Shown: one piece after another, positions 50,563 to 59,693 of the stretch
Position numbering within the stretch: the stretch's first letter is position 1
Layout of the letters: the number at the start of each line of letters is the position of its first letter
Virus record (IMG/VR): IMGVR_UViG_3300043449_000843
Location: 1-64,000 of that record
Origin: a virus
Reading direction: 5' to 3' (one strand)
DNA length: 64,000 nucleotides
Notes under the pieces: model-generated
What the model was told of the DNA's origin: nothing
The model's database searches: none
What the model saw: only the letters and a program-made list of their open reading frames with translations
Program-made: the position numbers and the translations under genes

Positions 50563-52655
50563 TGAGCTATACAATCAAATATACCGATTTTAATAACAAA
50601 GGAGTTATCATAGTTAATGATAGCACCTTAAATACTCAAACAAGTCTTGCATTACCGGGACGAAATCAACGTGGATATAGTGTAGCTATAGCAGAAAATT
50701 TCTTGCATTTGTTAGAAAATTTTGCTAATTCCGATGCTCCGTCCAATCCTGTAGAAGGACAAATATGGTATGATACTTCAAATGGAGTAGAAGACCTAAA
50801 AGTATTTGATGGAACAAGTTGGAAATTAGCAGGATCTGTTAGAAAAGGTAATAATAATCCTGAAAATGCAATATTAGGAGATCTTTGGGTTGACACAGAT
50901 AATCAACAATTATTTCTGTTTAATGGTGCAACTTGGGTTTTAGTAGGTCCTACATTTAGTGGAGGACTAACCACAGGTGCAGTTGCTGAAACTATTTTAG
51001 ATTCTACAGATACTCCTAGAGTCATACTTAAGATTTATGTAAATGACGAAGTTGTTTCGATTTATAGTACTGATACTTTTATACCAAAGATTGCTATTGA
51101 AGGGTTTGCAACAATTAAATCAGGTATGAATATTAGTATTAAAGATTTTAATAATGACGGTATAATAGATACAAAGTACTGGGGAACATCTGAAAGATCT
51201 GAAAATTTATTAATCGGCTCAGAAATTGTACCAGCATCGCAGTTTTTTAGAAAAGATGCACCTAATCTTACAAATTATACAATTACTGTTAGAAATAACC
51301 AAGGGTTAACTTTAGGAACAGAGTCACAATTAAGACTATCGATTGATAATAGTAGCATAGGAAGTATATATCACTCAACACCTAGTTCAGCATTTGACGT
51401 TAAAATTAATAGAAATGGTTCTTCAACAACATTGATTAGAGCAAGTTCAAATGGTAATGTAGGCATTGGTGTTAATAATCTGTCTCCTGCATATAATTTA
51501 GATGTTCTAGGAAACTCTAGATTTACAGACATTGTGAAAATTCAAAGCACATCAGACGTTGATGCTCCTTTAGGTGCTGCTTTACAAGTTTCTGGAGGGT
51601 TAACGGTAAACAAATCATTTACAGTTTCTGGAAATGCAATGATTACTGGTATTACTTTAGTTGGAAACAGTATCACTCCACTAGGTGACAGAACATTTGA
51701 TATAGGAACTCCTGATAATGCATTTAACAATGTTCACGCAACAACTTTTACTGGTAATGTTATCGGTGATGTAACTGGAAATATTTCAGGATCAGCTGGA
51801 AAAGCTAATATGTTAGTAGCAAGCACTACATTTACTATTACAGGAGATGTAACAAGTAATACTTTTAGCTTTGATGGAGTTTCGGGAGGACAAGCTAAAA
51901 CTTTTGAAACTACAATTAGTCCAGATTTTGTTCACTCAAAGCCTGAAGTTACTGACGTTTCGAATATTGATGAATTATTAGTTTATCGTGCAGGAACAGG
52001 TTTAAGGAAAATGTATAGAACTACATTTTTTAACCAAGTTCCTTTAGTTCCAGTTGGTGCTATATTTCCTTTTGCAGGCACAGTTTTACCTCCAGGATAT
52101 TTATTTTGTGACGGTAGCGAAAAAAGTAGATCAACTTATGCAGAATTGTTTGAAGTAATTGGGTATACATATGGTGTTCCAGCAAATTTACAAGGTACAG
52201 GAACATTTAGGTTACCTGATTTTAGAGGTAAATTTGCAATGGGCCGTAACAACATGGATAACGGCGATTCTGTCAACTCTAACTCAGGATTAATTGATAG
52301 TAATACACAACTAGCTAACGGTACAACACAGTCAACAGCAGGAATTTTAGGTAATTCAAATGGTAGAGATGAAGTTTCGTTAGATGTATCTAATGTTCCA
52401 ACTCACAAGCACAATTTTGTTGGCAGCGAAGGCACAAATTTTTATGCAACTAACAACAATTCAGGAGTACCTACAGACACTAATGCATTTGTAGGTAACT
52501 GGCCTACAGGAACTAATCAAGGACAATATATTTCAACTACAGGTAATATGATAAATGCATCTACGGATATAAACGGAAATTATGTTGTTACACCAGTAGA
52601 TGTTATGAATCCATACTTAACTATTAATTATATCATATTTTCAGGAAAATACTAA
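50562..52655 (+). CDS. Tail fibre protein with tail-collar domain (697 aa)
   Basis: The N-terminal ~175 residues contain LPGRNQRGYSVAIAENFLHLLENF, NPVEGQIWYDTSNG and LKVFDGTSWKLAG, the domain shared with the next two genes. The middle is beta-rich with fibre motifs (GNVGIGVNNLSPAYNLDVLG). At ~510-560 lies a phage tail-collar domain: PVGAIFPFAGTVLPPGYLFCDGS...RLPDFRGKFAMGR. The C-terminus has the THKHNF and PYLTINYIIF motifs that usually follow such domains. It probably forms a long or short tail fibre. First of three tandem paralogues, coupled to both neighbours by overlapping stop and start. Confidence 0.85.
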   Translation: MSYTIKYTDFNNKGVIIVNDSTLNTQTSLALPGRNQRGYSVAIAENFLHLLENFANSDAPSNPVEGQIWYDTSNGVEDLKVFDGTSWKLAGSVRKGNNNPENAILGDLWVDTDNQQLFLFNGATWVLVGPTFSGGLTTGAVAETILDSTDTPRVILKIYVNDEVVSIYSTDTFIPKIAIEGFATIKSGMNISIKDFNNDGIIDTKYWGTSERSENLLIGSEIVPASQFFRKDAPNLTNYTITVRNNQGLTLGTESQLRLSIDNSSIGSIYHSTPSSAFDVKINRNGSSTTLIRASSNGNVGIGVNNLSPAYNLDVLGNSRFTDIVKIQSTSDVDAPLGAALQVSGGLTVNKSFTVSGNAMITGITLVGNSITPLGDRTFDIGTPDNAFNNVHATTFTGNVIGDVTGNISGSAGKANMLVASTTFTITGDVTSNTFSFDGVSGGQAKTFETTISPDFVHSKPEVTDVSNIDELLVYRAGTGLRKMYRTTFFNQVPLVPVGAIFPFAGTVLPPGYLFCDGSEKSRSTYAELFEVIGYTYGVPANLQGTGTFRLPDFRGKFAMGRNNMDNGDSVNSNSGLIDSNTQLANGTTQSTAGILGNSNGRDEVSLDVSNVPTHKHNFVGSEGTNFYATNNNSGVPTDTNAFVGNWPTGTNQGQYISTTGNMINASTDINGNYVVTPVDVMNPYLTINYIIFSGKY

Positions 52656-54319
52656 TGACATATATTATTAACAAAACTAATGGTGATCTACTTACAACAT
52701 TAATTGATGGGTCATTAGATGACACAACAGATCTTACACTTATTGGTAAAAACTTTACTGGATATGGTGAACAGTTAAATGAAAATTTTGTAAAATTATT
52801 AGAGAATTTTTCAAGTGTTAAAGAACCGGCAAAACCTATAACTGGGCAGGTATGGTTTGATTTAAGTGCTAATATATTAAAGGTATATACTCCTACTGGT
52901 TGGAAAACAACCGGTGGACCGTTAGTCACCGACGAGCACCCTCTGGATTTTAATACAGGTGATTTATGGATTGATAGTGTAGAAAACCAGCTATGGTATT
53001 TTACTGGTAGTGACTTAGTATTAGCAGGTCCTATATGGAAGAGATCACAAGGAAAAACAGGCTTTGTTGCAGAAACACTGTATGATAGAAGTGGAAATCC
53101 TAAAGCAGTCCTTTATCTTTACGTTGCTAACTCGCTATTAGGCGCATATTCAGCAGAAGCATTTGTACCAGTTCCAGCAGTTCCAGGATTTGCTGACGGT
53201 TTCCTTAAAGGTTATACAAGTAACAGTCAAGTTTCTTCTATTATTAGCGGTACTGCATCAAATTCTGAAAAATTAAACAACATAAGATCAAGTCAGTTTA
53301 TGAGAAGCGATGTAGCTACTGTAAATTCCTATAAGATATTGATCCAGAACGATCTTGGATTAACAGTAGGAACTAGACAGGTAGGTGATTTTAAAGCTGA
53401 AGGCATTAACCTTGTAATTGAAAATACAATATCTGAAGGTGATATTGTTGTAAAGACTAATAACGATACTGGTGTTTATTATCCTATATATGTTGACTCA
53501 GGAAATAATAGAGTCGGTCTTTACACTATGAATCCAGAACATGCTTTAGATGTTGCAGGAAATGTAAGAGTTAGAGGCGATTTAATAGTTGAAGGATCCA
53601 ATACTACTATCAATTCTACTGTATTAAAGGTAGAGGATAAAAGTATAGAATTAGCAGTTTCTGATACTCCTAGCGATTTGCTTGCAGATGGAGGTGGGAT
53701 TGTTGTACGAGGAACAACAGATAAAACTATTCTTTATACTAATTCTAATTCATCTTTTACTTTTTCTGAGAATATTAATTTACAGTCAGGAAAACATTTA
53801 TCAATTAATGGCTCACCGATATTAACGAGTACAACTATATCAGTAGCTAATGCGCCAAATCTAATTTCGGTTGGAAATTTAACAGATCTAGTAGTTGCTA
53901 ATATAGCAGTTACTAATAATAGAATTTCAAGTGTACTTACAAATCAAGATATTGAATTAAATCCTCAAGGTACAGGAAATATAGCATTAATTGGTACACC
54001 GAGAGTAACAGGGCTTGGTGTGCCAGTAGATGCAAGTGATGCTGTTCCAAAAGTTTATTCAGACTTTGTTTCAAAGATACAGTCATTATCAATATCTATG
54101 ATTGACAATGGTTTAACAGGACCTATGAATAATAACATAATATTATTTTTACAAGATGTTGCTCCTGCAGAGATTTTTGTACCAGGAAAGTTAGCATATG
54201 TACATGTGCAACATTTAGGAACAGGAACACCACCTCTTGTAACAAGATACCTTAAAAGATTCGTGATAAATCCAAGTGGGCAGTGGCAGTTCGATACTGA
54301 TTTACCTAGCAGTATTTGA
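52655..54319 (+). CDS. Tail fibre protein, second paralogue (554 aa)
   Basis: Shares the N-terminal domain of its neighbours (LIGKNFTGYGEQLNENFVKLLENF, PITGQVWFDLSANILKVY, GDLWIDSVENQLWYF). It then has fibre repeats (NRVGLYTMNPEHALDVAGNVRVRGDLIVEG, followed by TTINSTVLKVEDKSIELA). The C-terminus lacks the collar domain and ends with a compact beta-rich segment (VTRYLKRFVINPSGQWQFD). The common N-terminus suggests the three proteins attach to the same baseplate site or form a mixed fibre, while the different C-termini suggest different tips. Confidence 0.8.
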   Translation: MTYIINKTNGDLLTTLIDGSLDDTTDLTLIGKNFTGYGEQLNENFVKLLENFSSVKEPAKPITGQVWFDLSANILKVYTPTGWKTTGGPLVTDEHPLDFNTGDLWIDSVENQLWYFTGSDLVLAGPIWKRSQGKTGFVAETLYDRSGNPKAVLYLYVANSLLGAYSAEAFVPVPAVPGFADGFLKGYTSNSQVSSIISGTASNSEKLNNIRSSQFMRSDVATVNSYKILIQNDLGLTVGTRQVGDFKAEGINLVIENTISEGDIVVKTNNDTGVYYPIYVDSGNNRVGLYTMNPEHALDVAGNVRVRGDLIVEGSNTTINSTVLKVEDKSIELAVSDTPSDLLADGGGIVVRGTTDKTILYTNSNSSFTFSENINLQSGKHLSINGSPILTSTTISVANAPNLISVGNLTDLVVANIAVTNNRISSVLTNQDIELNPQGTGNIALIGTPRVTGLGVPVDASDAVPKVYSDFVSKIQSLSISMIDNGLTGPMNNNIILFLQDVAPAEIFVPGKLAYVHVQHLGTGTPPLVTRYLKRFVINPSGQWQFDTDLPSSI

Positions 54320-54325
54320 TAAATA
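54318..54325 (+). promoter_or_regulatory. Candidate T4-type late promoter (GATAAATA)
   Basis: GATAAATA overlaps the stop codon of the second fibre gene (TGATAAATA) and lies 36 bases before the ATG of the third, with AGGAG in between. It could give the third fibre and downstream genes their own late transcript. Confidence 0.5.
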
Positions 54326-54360
54326 CTTGCAACGCACCATGAGGACCAGGAGCTTCTAGA

Positions 54361-55899
54361 ATGCCATATCAAATTAATAGATACAACGGACAGCCATTAG
54401 TAACTGTCGATGAAGGTACTTTAAACAATCAAAGTACTACCCTTAGATTAATAGGTAAGAATTACGCCGGATACGGTGATATTCAAAATGAGAACTTTGT
54501 TTACCTAACAGAGAACTTTAGTAATTCGGCACCACCCCCTAATGCATTGAGCGGACAGATATGGTATGATTCTGCTAATAGAAAGTTAAAATTTTGGGAT
54601 GCAGCACGTTGGAGAACTACAGGTGGTGCAGAAATCGGAACAACTCCTCCTACAGGATTAACAACTGGTGATTTTTGGTGGAATACAGACTCACAACAAT
54701 TATATGCTTATGACGGTGTGTCAAACTTTGTGCTTATAGGTCCGCAGTCAGTTCCAGGATCAGGACGTACAAATTGGGAAAGTATAAGTTTATTAGACGA
54801 TCAAAATAACAGACATGCTGTTATGATTGCATATATTGATGGTAAAGCAGTTTATATTGTAAGTAAAGATACCTTTAATCTGAATCAAATAGTAAATCCT
54901 ATTGTTGGATTTGGGCTAATACATCAAGGTATGACACAGGTTGACACAAATACTAGTGGTGTTACTACAACGTCATATCGTTTCTGGGGTACAGCATCTG
55001 ATACAGACAAGTTAGGCGGTAAAAATGCTAATGAATATGTAACGTCATTAAATGCAGTATTCAGCGGTGTAGCAAGTTTTGATGATGAGGGTTTTACTGT
55101 TGGTAATGATGACGATTTAAGAGTTTGGATAAACACAGATATTCCAACAATACAAAATCAAGTTTCTAATAACATTAAGTTTAAAGTTAAAAATGGAGCA
55201 AATCTAGATAATGTTGCTCAAGTTTTAGGAATAGCATTTGATCCAGGTATAACAGATACTTACGATTTAGGTGAGCCAACTCTTAGATGGCGTAAGATTT
55301 ATGGTAAAGAAATTTATGGCGAAACTTTTTATGGTGGTACATTTGTAGGAACATTTACTGGTGCATCATCCAAAGCAGATACACTTCTCTTTGCTCGTGC
55401 TTCAACAGTTGACAAATATCGTTCTGCAACTGATTTAACTGTAGGTGATAGTATTGTAGCTAGAGACAGTAATGGTGATTTTTCTGCTAACATTGTTAAT
55501 GCTATAGCAACAAGGGCACAATATGCTGACTTGGCAGAAAGATATGAAGCAGACGGAAGTTATGAGCCGGGAACTGTTGTAATTTTTGGCGGTGAAAAAG
55601 AAATTACACTAACTAATACAGTAGGTGATTATAGAGTTGCGGGTGTTGTATCTACTGCTCCAGCATACTTAATGAATGACCATGATAAAGACAGTCCGCC
55701 GATTGCTCTAAGAGGAAAAGTTCCTGTTAAGGTTACTGGTAAAGTTAATAAAGGGGATATTTTGATAACAAGTGAAATTCCTGGATATGCAATCGTTGCA
55801 GCTAATCCGTTAGAAATACCAGCAGCTTCGATAGTAGCTAAAGCAATCGACAATAAGGTAGATGATGGCCTTGGTGTAGTAATGGCAGTCATAGTTTAA
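54361..55899 (+). CDS. Tail fibre protein, third paralogue (512 aa)
   Basis: The N-terminal domain again has LIGKNYAGYGDIQNENFVYLTENF, ALSGQIWYDSANRKLKFWD and GDFWWNTDSQQLYAY. The C-terminal ~180 residues differ: GEPTLRWRKIYGKEIYGETF, a short TFVGTFTGASSKADT, then YADLAERYEADGSYEPGTVVIFGG and a region rich in VPVKVTGKVNKGDILIT. The ADLAERYEAD...PGTVV segment is one I know from C-terminal domains of fibres and surface proteins in T4-like phages; its function is not established. AGGAG precedes the ATG. Confidence 0.8.
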   Translation: MPYQINRYNGQPLVTVDEGTLNNQSTTLRLIGKNYAGYGDIQNENFVYLTENFSNSAPPPNALSGQIWYDSANRKLKFWDAARWRTTGGAEIGTTPPTGLTTGDFWWNTDSQQLYAYDGVSNFVLIGPQSVPGSGRTNWESISLLDDQNNRHAVMIAYIDGKAVYIVSKDTFNLNQIVNPIVGFGLIHQGMTQVDTNTSGVTTTSYRFWGTASDTDKLGGKNANEYVTSLNAVFSGVASFDDEGFTVGNDDDLRVWINTDIPTIQNQVSNNIKFKVKNGANLDNVAQVLGIAFDPGITDTYDLGEPTLRWRKIYGKEIYGETFYGGTFVGTFTGASSKADTLLFARASTVDKYRSATDLTVGDSIVARDSNGDFSANIVNAIATRAQYADLAERYEADGSYEPGTVVIFGGEKEITLTNTVGDYRVAGVVSTAPAYLMNDHDKDSPPIALRGKVPVKVTGKVNKGDILITSEIPGYAIVAANPLEIPAASIVAKAIDNKVDDGLGVVMAVIV

Positions 55900-55913
55900 C
55901 GGAGAATTGAAAT

Positions 55914-56924
55914 ATGGCTACCCAAGGCTCAATAATTAGGGCAAGTGACTTTAATGAACTACAAAATATGTTATCTAGGATTTTGGGGGATAAGAAAAAT
56001 GATTATCCCAGTGATCCAATAGCAGGTACTTATGGTTACGGTCAAAATGTTTTAGGTACTACAGTTACAACAGGTATAGATGTAGTTGAAGCAATACAAA
56101 TTGCTAAATTAAAATCTGATGTTTTAAAAGTAGCGACCCACTGTGGATTGCAAAACGATCCTCTTGTAACGGCATTGCCTACAGTAACTTCTGGTAGTAT
56201 TATTTTAGCAAGCCATTTTACTGCTTATAAAAACTGTTTAGATCTATTAACAGTACAACGATTTGCATTAGGTGCAGATCAGTACTCGGACGAGTTAATA
56301 ACTCCAAATCTTTCAAGTACTAGAGTAACACCTTGGGGTAATAATTTAAATTATAATAATTCACCTGAAATTATTAGACATTCCTTTACACTTGATTTTA
56401 CTACACCAGAAAGAGCTAGATACTTCTTTAACGCAGGAAGTAGTATAAGATTTACAGCATCTAGAACGGGCGGAACAGTTTCGTCTCAAAATTCCTGGTG
56501 GTCAAGTACACTTGGATCATTAGGGACAATTATTTTTAATCATAACTCAACAGATTCTACAGGAGCCGGTACAGGCAGTGGTATTGGGTTTTATCAATTA
56601 ACTAATAACGCACAAACAGTTTTTACTAGTGCAGGCGCTGGATCATATTCGTCGTATTACTATTATTATTCACCTTATCGTATTAATAGATATTATATAA
56701 CTGCTTCTTGTGACATTGCAAGTAATAGTAATGGAGGAGCAAGATACATATACTTTAATGTATACTTTGATGATAATCATGTACAAAGTGCTCCAAGGTT
56801 ATATAGTACAGATATGGTTGACGGTACATTATCTAGCAATGTTTCTATTCGTAGAGCATCTGGAGTTAATGTTAATGTTGCAGCACCGACAGGTGTTAAC
56901 ACAAAACTTCTATCAACTAATTAA
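55914..56924 (+). CDS. Virion structural protein, fibre-associated (336 aa)
   Basis: The start QGSIIRASDFNELQNMLSRILG recurs in structural proteins behind the fibre genes of marine T4-like phages, and TSGSIILASHFTAYKNCLDLL repeats the same theme near residue 95, so the N-terminal half seems internally duplicated. The C-terminal half is Ser/Gly/Tyr/Asn-rich, with YSSYYYYYSPYRINRYYITA near residue 243, and beta-rich. It contains no known enzymatic motif. CGGAGA precedes the ATG. Confidence 0.65.
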   Translation: MATQGSIIRASDFNELQNMLSRILGDKKNDYPSDPIAGTYGYGQNVLGTTVTTGIDVVEAIQIAKLKSDVLKVATHCGLQNDPLVTALPTVTSGSIILASHFTAYKNCLDLLTVQRFALGADQYSDELITPNLSSTRVTPWGNNLNYNNSPEIIRHSFTLDFTTPERARYFFNAGSSIRFTASRTGGTVSSQNSWWSSTLGSLGTIIFNHNSTDSTGAGTGSGIGFYQLTNNAQTVFTSAGAGSYSSYYYYYSPYRINRYYITASCDIASNSNGGARYIYFNVYFDDNHVQSAPRLYSTDMVDGTLSSNVSIRRASGVNVNVAAPTGVNTKLLSTN

Positions 56925-56987
56925 CGATGAATCATAATTTTTAATCATTAACATATGCTTTAATAAGTAATGTAATGGAGAAAATGC

Positions 56988-57344
56988 ATGGATGATCGTC
57001 TGAAAAAAGCCCTAGATATAGCAAACTTAATGGTAACTTTTAGCACTCAGCGCGACCTATTGAAGCAAGAGTTTAAGGAAAATTGCTTGTACCATGAAAA
57101 TGGACATAGGTTTACAGTTAATAGAGAATTAATTAACTTTTTATCAACATTAGTTACATTAGGGCATTTAGAAGACATTATTATACTAGATGATTTTGAA
57201 AATCCATTTATGATCTCAGATGTTAAGGCATTTTTAGATAAGATTTTCAATCTTTATGTAGAATCAACAAATGAGTATTACTACAAATATGTAGACTTAA
57301 AGAAAAAAAGATCAATAGCTAAGGTAATGAATATTAATGAGTAA
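56988..57344 (+). CDS. Small helical protein of unknown function (118 aa)
   Basis: A mostly helical protein with RLKKALDIANLMVTFSTQRDLLKQEFKENC and a middle strand region FTVNRELINFLSTLVTLG, then ILDDFENPFMISDVKAFLDKI. I recall similar short genes after the fibre block in marine T4-like phages, without a known function. GGAG lies seven bases before the ATG. It overlaps the first glycosyltransferase-like gene by eight bases, so it is probably in the same transcript and may be the linker between the structural block and the sugar block. Confidence 0.6.
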   Translation: MDDRLKKALDIANLMVTFSTQRDLLKQEFKENCLYHENGHRFTVNRELINFLSTLVTLGHLEDIIILDDFENPFMISDVKAFLDKIFNLYVESTNEYYYKYVDLKKKRSIAKVMNINE

Positions 57345-58218
57345 AGGTATTTTACTTTTTGCGCATAACAATGAACAAATTGATTATGGTAAAATGGCTT
57401 ATATAACAGCAAAGTTTGCCAAAAAAAACTTAGATGTACCAGTTAGTCTAGTTACTGATACAGGAACTATCGCATGGATGAAAGAAAATGATAATCTAAT
57501 AATTGAAGATGTCTTTGATAAAGTAATTATAACTGATGATTATGTAAAGGATTTAAAACAAATACGTAGGTATTATGATGGATCGTTAGAGTACAAAAAA
57601 GCAGACTTTAAGAATTGTTTTAGAGCTTGGGCGTTTGAATATACACCATATGAACAGACGTTAGTAATTGATGTAGATTTTTTAATTGTAAATGACCGGT
57701 TGAATAATGTATGGGACTCGGAAAGTGATTTTATGATTAATAAAACATCGTATGATTTAGCCAATACTAGAGATCCTTTTGAATTTAAAAGAGTTAGCGA
57801 TCATGGTATTGATTTTTTCTGGGCAACTGCATTTTATTTTAGAAAAAACCTTTGGACGAAAACTTTTTTTGGGTTATGCCAGCATATTGTAGAGAATTAT
57901 GATTATTATCGTTTTGTTTATAGAATAGATGCTCCCCTACTAAGGAATGATTACATTTTCAGTATAGCAATACATATTATGGGAGGATTTAGTAATAAGA
58001 TTAACCCTCCTCCTTTACCTTGCGAGATTTATTACACTTTAGATAGAGATGAGTTAATAAGGGTTGATAGTAGTAAATCGTTTTTATTTTTAGTGCAAAA
58101 GAAAGGGCATAGTGGAGAATATACCTTAGCTAAAACAAATAATCAAAATGTTCATATCATGAATAAGTTTAGTATTAATAGACACGAAAAAGAGCTTTTA
58201 GAGGTTATTAATGGATAA
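57337..58218 (+). CDS. GT-A-type glycosyltransferase-like protein (293 aa)
   Basis: The N-terminus LLFAHNNEQIDYGKMAYITAKFAKK followed by VPVSLVTDTGT resembles the nucleotide-binding half of GT8-like glycosyltransferases. The metal-binding DxD appears as VIDVDFLI (Asp-Val-Asp near residue 113), and SDFMINK follows. The paralogue directly downstream has the same plan (LILAQNNSKDDYVKMAY, VVLDADMLF). Such enzymes move a sugar from a nucleotide donor; acceptor and donor cannot be told. It begins inside the previous gene and ends overlapping the next by eight bases, a compact operon. Confidence 0.75.
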   Translation: MSKGILLFAHNNEQIDYGKMAYITAKFAKKNLDVPVSLVTDTGTIAWMKENDNLIIEDVFDKVIITDDYVKDLKQIRRYYDGSLEYKKADFKNCFRAWAFEYTPYEQTLVIDVDFLIVNDRLNNVWDSESDFMINKTSYDLANTRDPFEFKRVSDHGIDFFWATAFYFRKNLWTKTFFGLCQHIVENYDYYRFVYRIDAPLLRNDYIFSIAIHIMGGFSNKINPPPLPCEIYYTLDRDELIRVDSSKSFLFLVQKKGHSGEYTLAKTNNQNVHIMNKFSINRHEKELLEVING

Positions 58219-59071
58219 AGGTTATTTAATTCTTGCACAAAATAATTCAAAAGACGATTATGTTAAAATGGCATATGTTTTAGCAATGTCTATCAAGTTA
58301 ACACAATCAGAAATAAAGAATGTTACATTAATTACTGATGTACCTGATGCAGTACCTAATCATTATAGAAAAGTATTTGATCAAATTTTGCCTATACAAT
58401 GGTATGATGATGCTTTTAATTCAGAGTGGAAAATTGAAAATCGTTGGAAGTTATATCATCTTTCACCATATACTGAAACGGTAGTTCTTGATGCTGATAT
58501 GCTATTTTTATCAGATATAAGTCATTGGTGGCCTTATATGAGTGAAAATTTTGATTTGTTAATCACCGATCGAGTTTTCACATATAGAAATGAATTAATA
58601 AAAGATTCTTTTTATAGAAAAACATTTATTAATAATAATTTACCAAATTGTTATAGTGCTTTTACATATTTTAAAAAGACAGAATTAGCGGAGAAATTTT
58701 GGGATTTAGTAGAAATTATTGTTAAGGATTGGAAAAATTGTTACAATAGATTTATTTTAGAGTCAAAACCAAAAAGTCTCAGTATCGATGTGGTGTTTGC
58801 ATTAGCAGTAAAAATTTTAGGAATAGAAGATGAGGTATTCTCTAGCCTCGATCTTCCTACATTTACACATATGAAAAGTAGAGATCAAGGTTGGAAAAAT
58901 TATACAGACAACTGGATGGATCATGCCGGGGTATATTTGACTACAGATTGTTATTTAAAAATTGGTAATTATCAACAAACTGGAATTTTTCATTATACCG
59001 AGAAGTCCTTTCTAAATAACGATAAAGTTGAAAAGTATGAAAATTTAATTGGAATTTATAATGACAAATGA
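58211..59071 (+). CDS. GT-A-type glycosyltransferase-like protein, paralogue (286 aa)
   Basis: DxD is clear in TVVLDADMLFLSD (near residues 93-105). The N-terminal start LILAQNNSKDDYVKMAYVLAMSIK parallels the previous gene, and VTLITDVPDAV is the equivalent strand. Later GWKNYTDNWMDHAGVYLT and IFHYTEKS may belong to the acceptor side and the conserved His seen in GT8-like enzymes. Sequence similarity to the neighbour is low outside these points, so the duplication is old or the two have different acceptors. Eight-base overlap upstream and ten-base overlap downstream. Confidence 0.78.
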   Translation: MDKGYLILAQNNSKDDYVKMAYVLAMSIKLTQSEIKNVTLITDVPDAVPNHYRKVFDQILPIQWYDDAFNSEWKIENRWKLYHLSPYTETVVLDADMLFLSDISHWWPYMSENFDLLITDRVFTYRNELIKDSFYRKTFINNNLPNCYSAFTYFKKTELAEKFWDLVEIIVKDWKNCYNRFILESKPKSLSIDVVFALAVKILGIEDEVFSSLDLPTFTHMKSRDQGWKNYTDNWMDHAGVYLTTDCYLKIGNYQQTGIFHYTEKSFLNNDKVEKYENLIGIYNDK

Positions 59072-59693
59072 TGAAATATTTGAATTTTTGAAACAGCAAG
59101 AAGCAGCTCTTCTTGAAAAGCCAAAGTTTTATGTTCATTATGATCCTAAAACTAATAATATTATTAGTTTTAGGAATTATTTAGACACTACCGATTCGTC
59201 TCCTTACTTTGAATTAAGTAAGGAAGATCTCGATGTTGATCCTTCTAAGTTTGAAATGTCAAGCTATAAGGTAAAGACTGAAAATGGAAAATTCAAATTA
59301 GAAAAGATTGTAGTTCCAACAATACAAATAACAAAAATTGATGAATTTATATATGAAATACCAAAGCTGGTTTTAGATACAAAAATTACAGGGGACGAGT
59401 ACTCGTATGATTTATTAATAGAACAAAATAATTTTTCAAAAAAGTTTAAAATTAGATTATCAAAATTGTTACGAGAAAAGTTTTCTTTACAAAATAGAGA
59501 TACTCACGTATTATGTCTATATGTCACCGCAGTTAATGATCCGAATATTTTATATAAGACATTAAAATGTACAATGGGCGATCTAATTACTAATGAGTTT
59601 TACACGTTAGCATTTGATGATTTTCAAGGTGATCAAGTTAATATATATGGATTAAAATATTTTGAAGAATATTTGCATGTGGATATAAGATGA
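59061..59693 (+). CDS. Protein of unknown function in the sugar gene block (210 aa)
   Basis: I do not recognise a family. The protein is charged, with short strands: KFYVHYDPKTNNIISFRNYL near the N-terminus, a middle segment DEFIYEIPKLVLDTKI, and an alternating C-terminal region. It has two cysteines and no membrane segment. ATG 59061 follows GGA eight bases upstream and lies inside the end of the previous gene; an in-frame TTG at 59049 is less likely. Position between glycosyltransferase-like genes and the four-base overlap with the next gene suggest a shared process. Confidence 0.6.
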   Translation: MTNDEIFEFLKQQEAALLEKPKFYVHYDPKTNNIISFRNYLDTTDSSPYFELSKEDLDVDPSKFEMSSYKVKTENGKFKLEKIVVPTIQITKIDEFIYEIPKLVLDTKITGDEYSYDLLIEQNNFSKKFKIRLSKLLREKFSLQNRDTHVLCLYVTAVNDPNILYKTLKCTMGDLITNEFYTLAFDDFQGDQVNIYGLKYFEEYLHVDIR

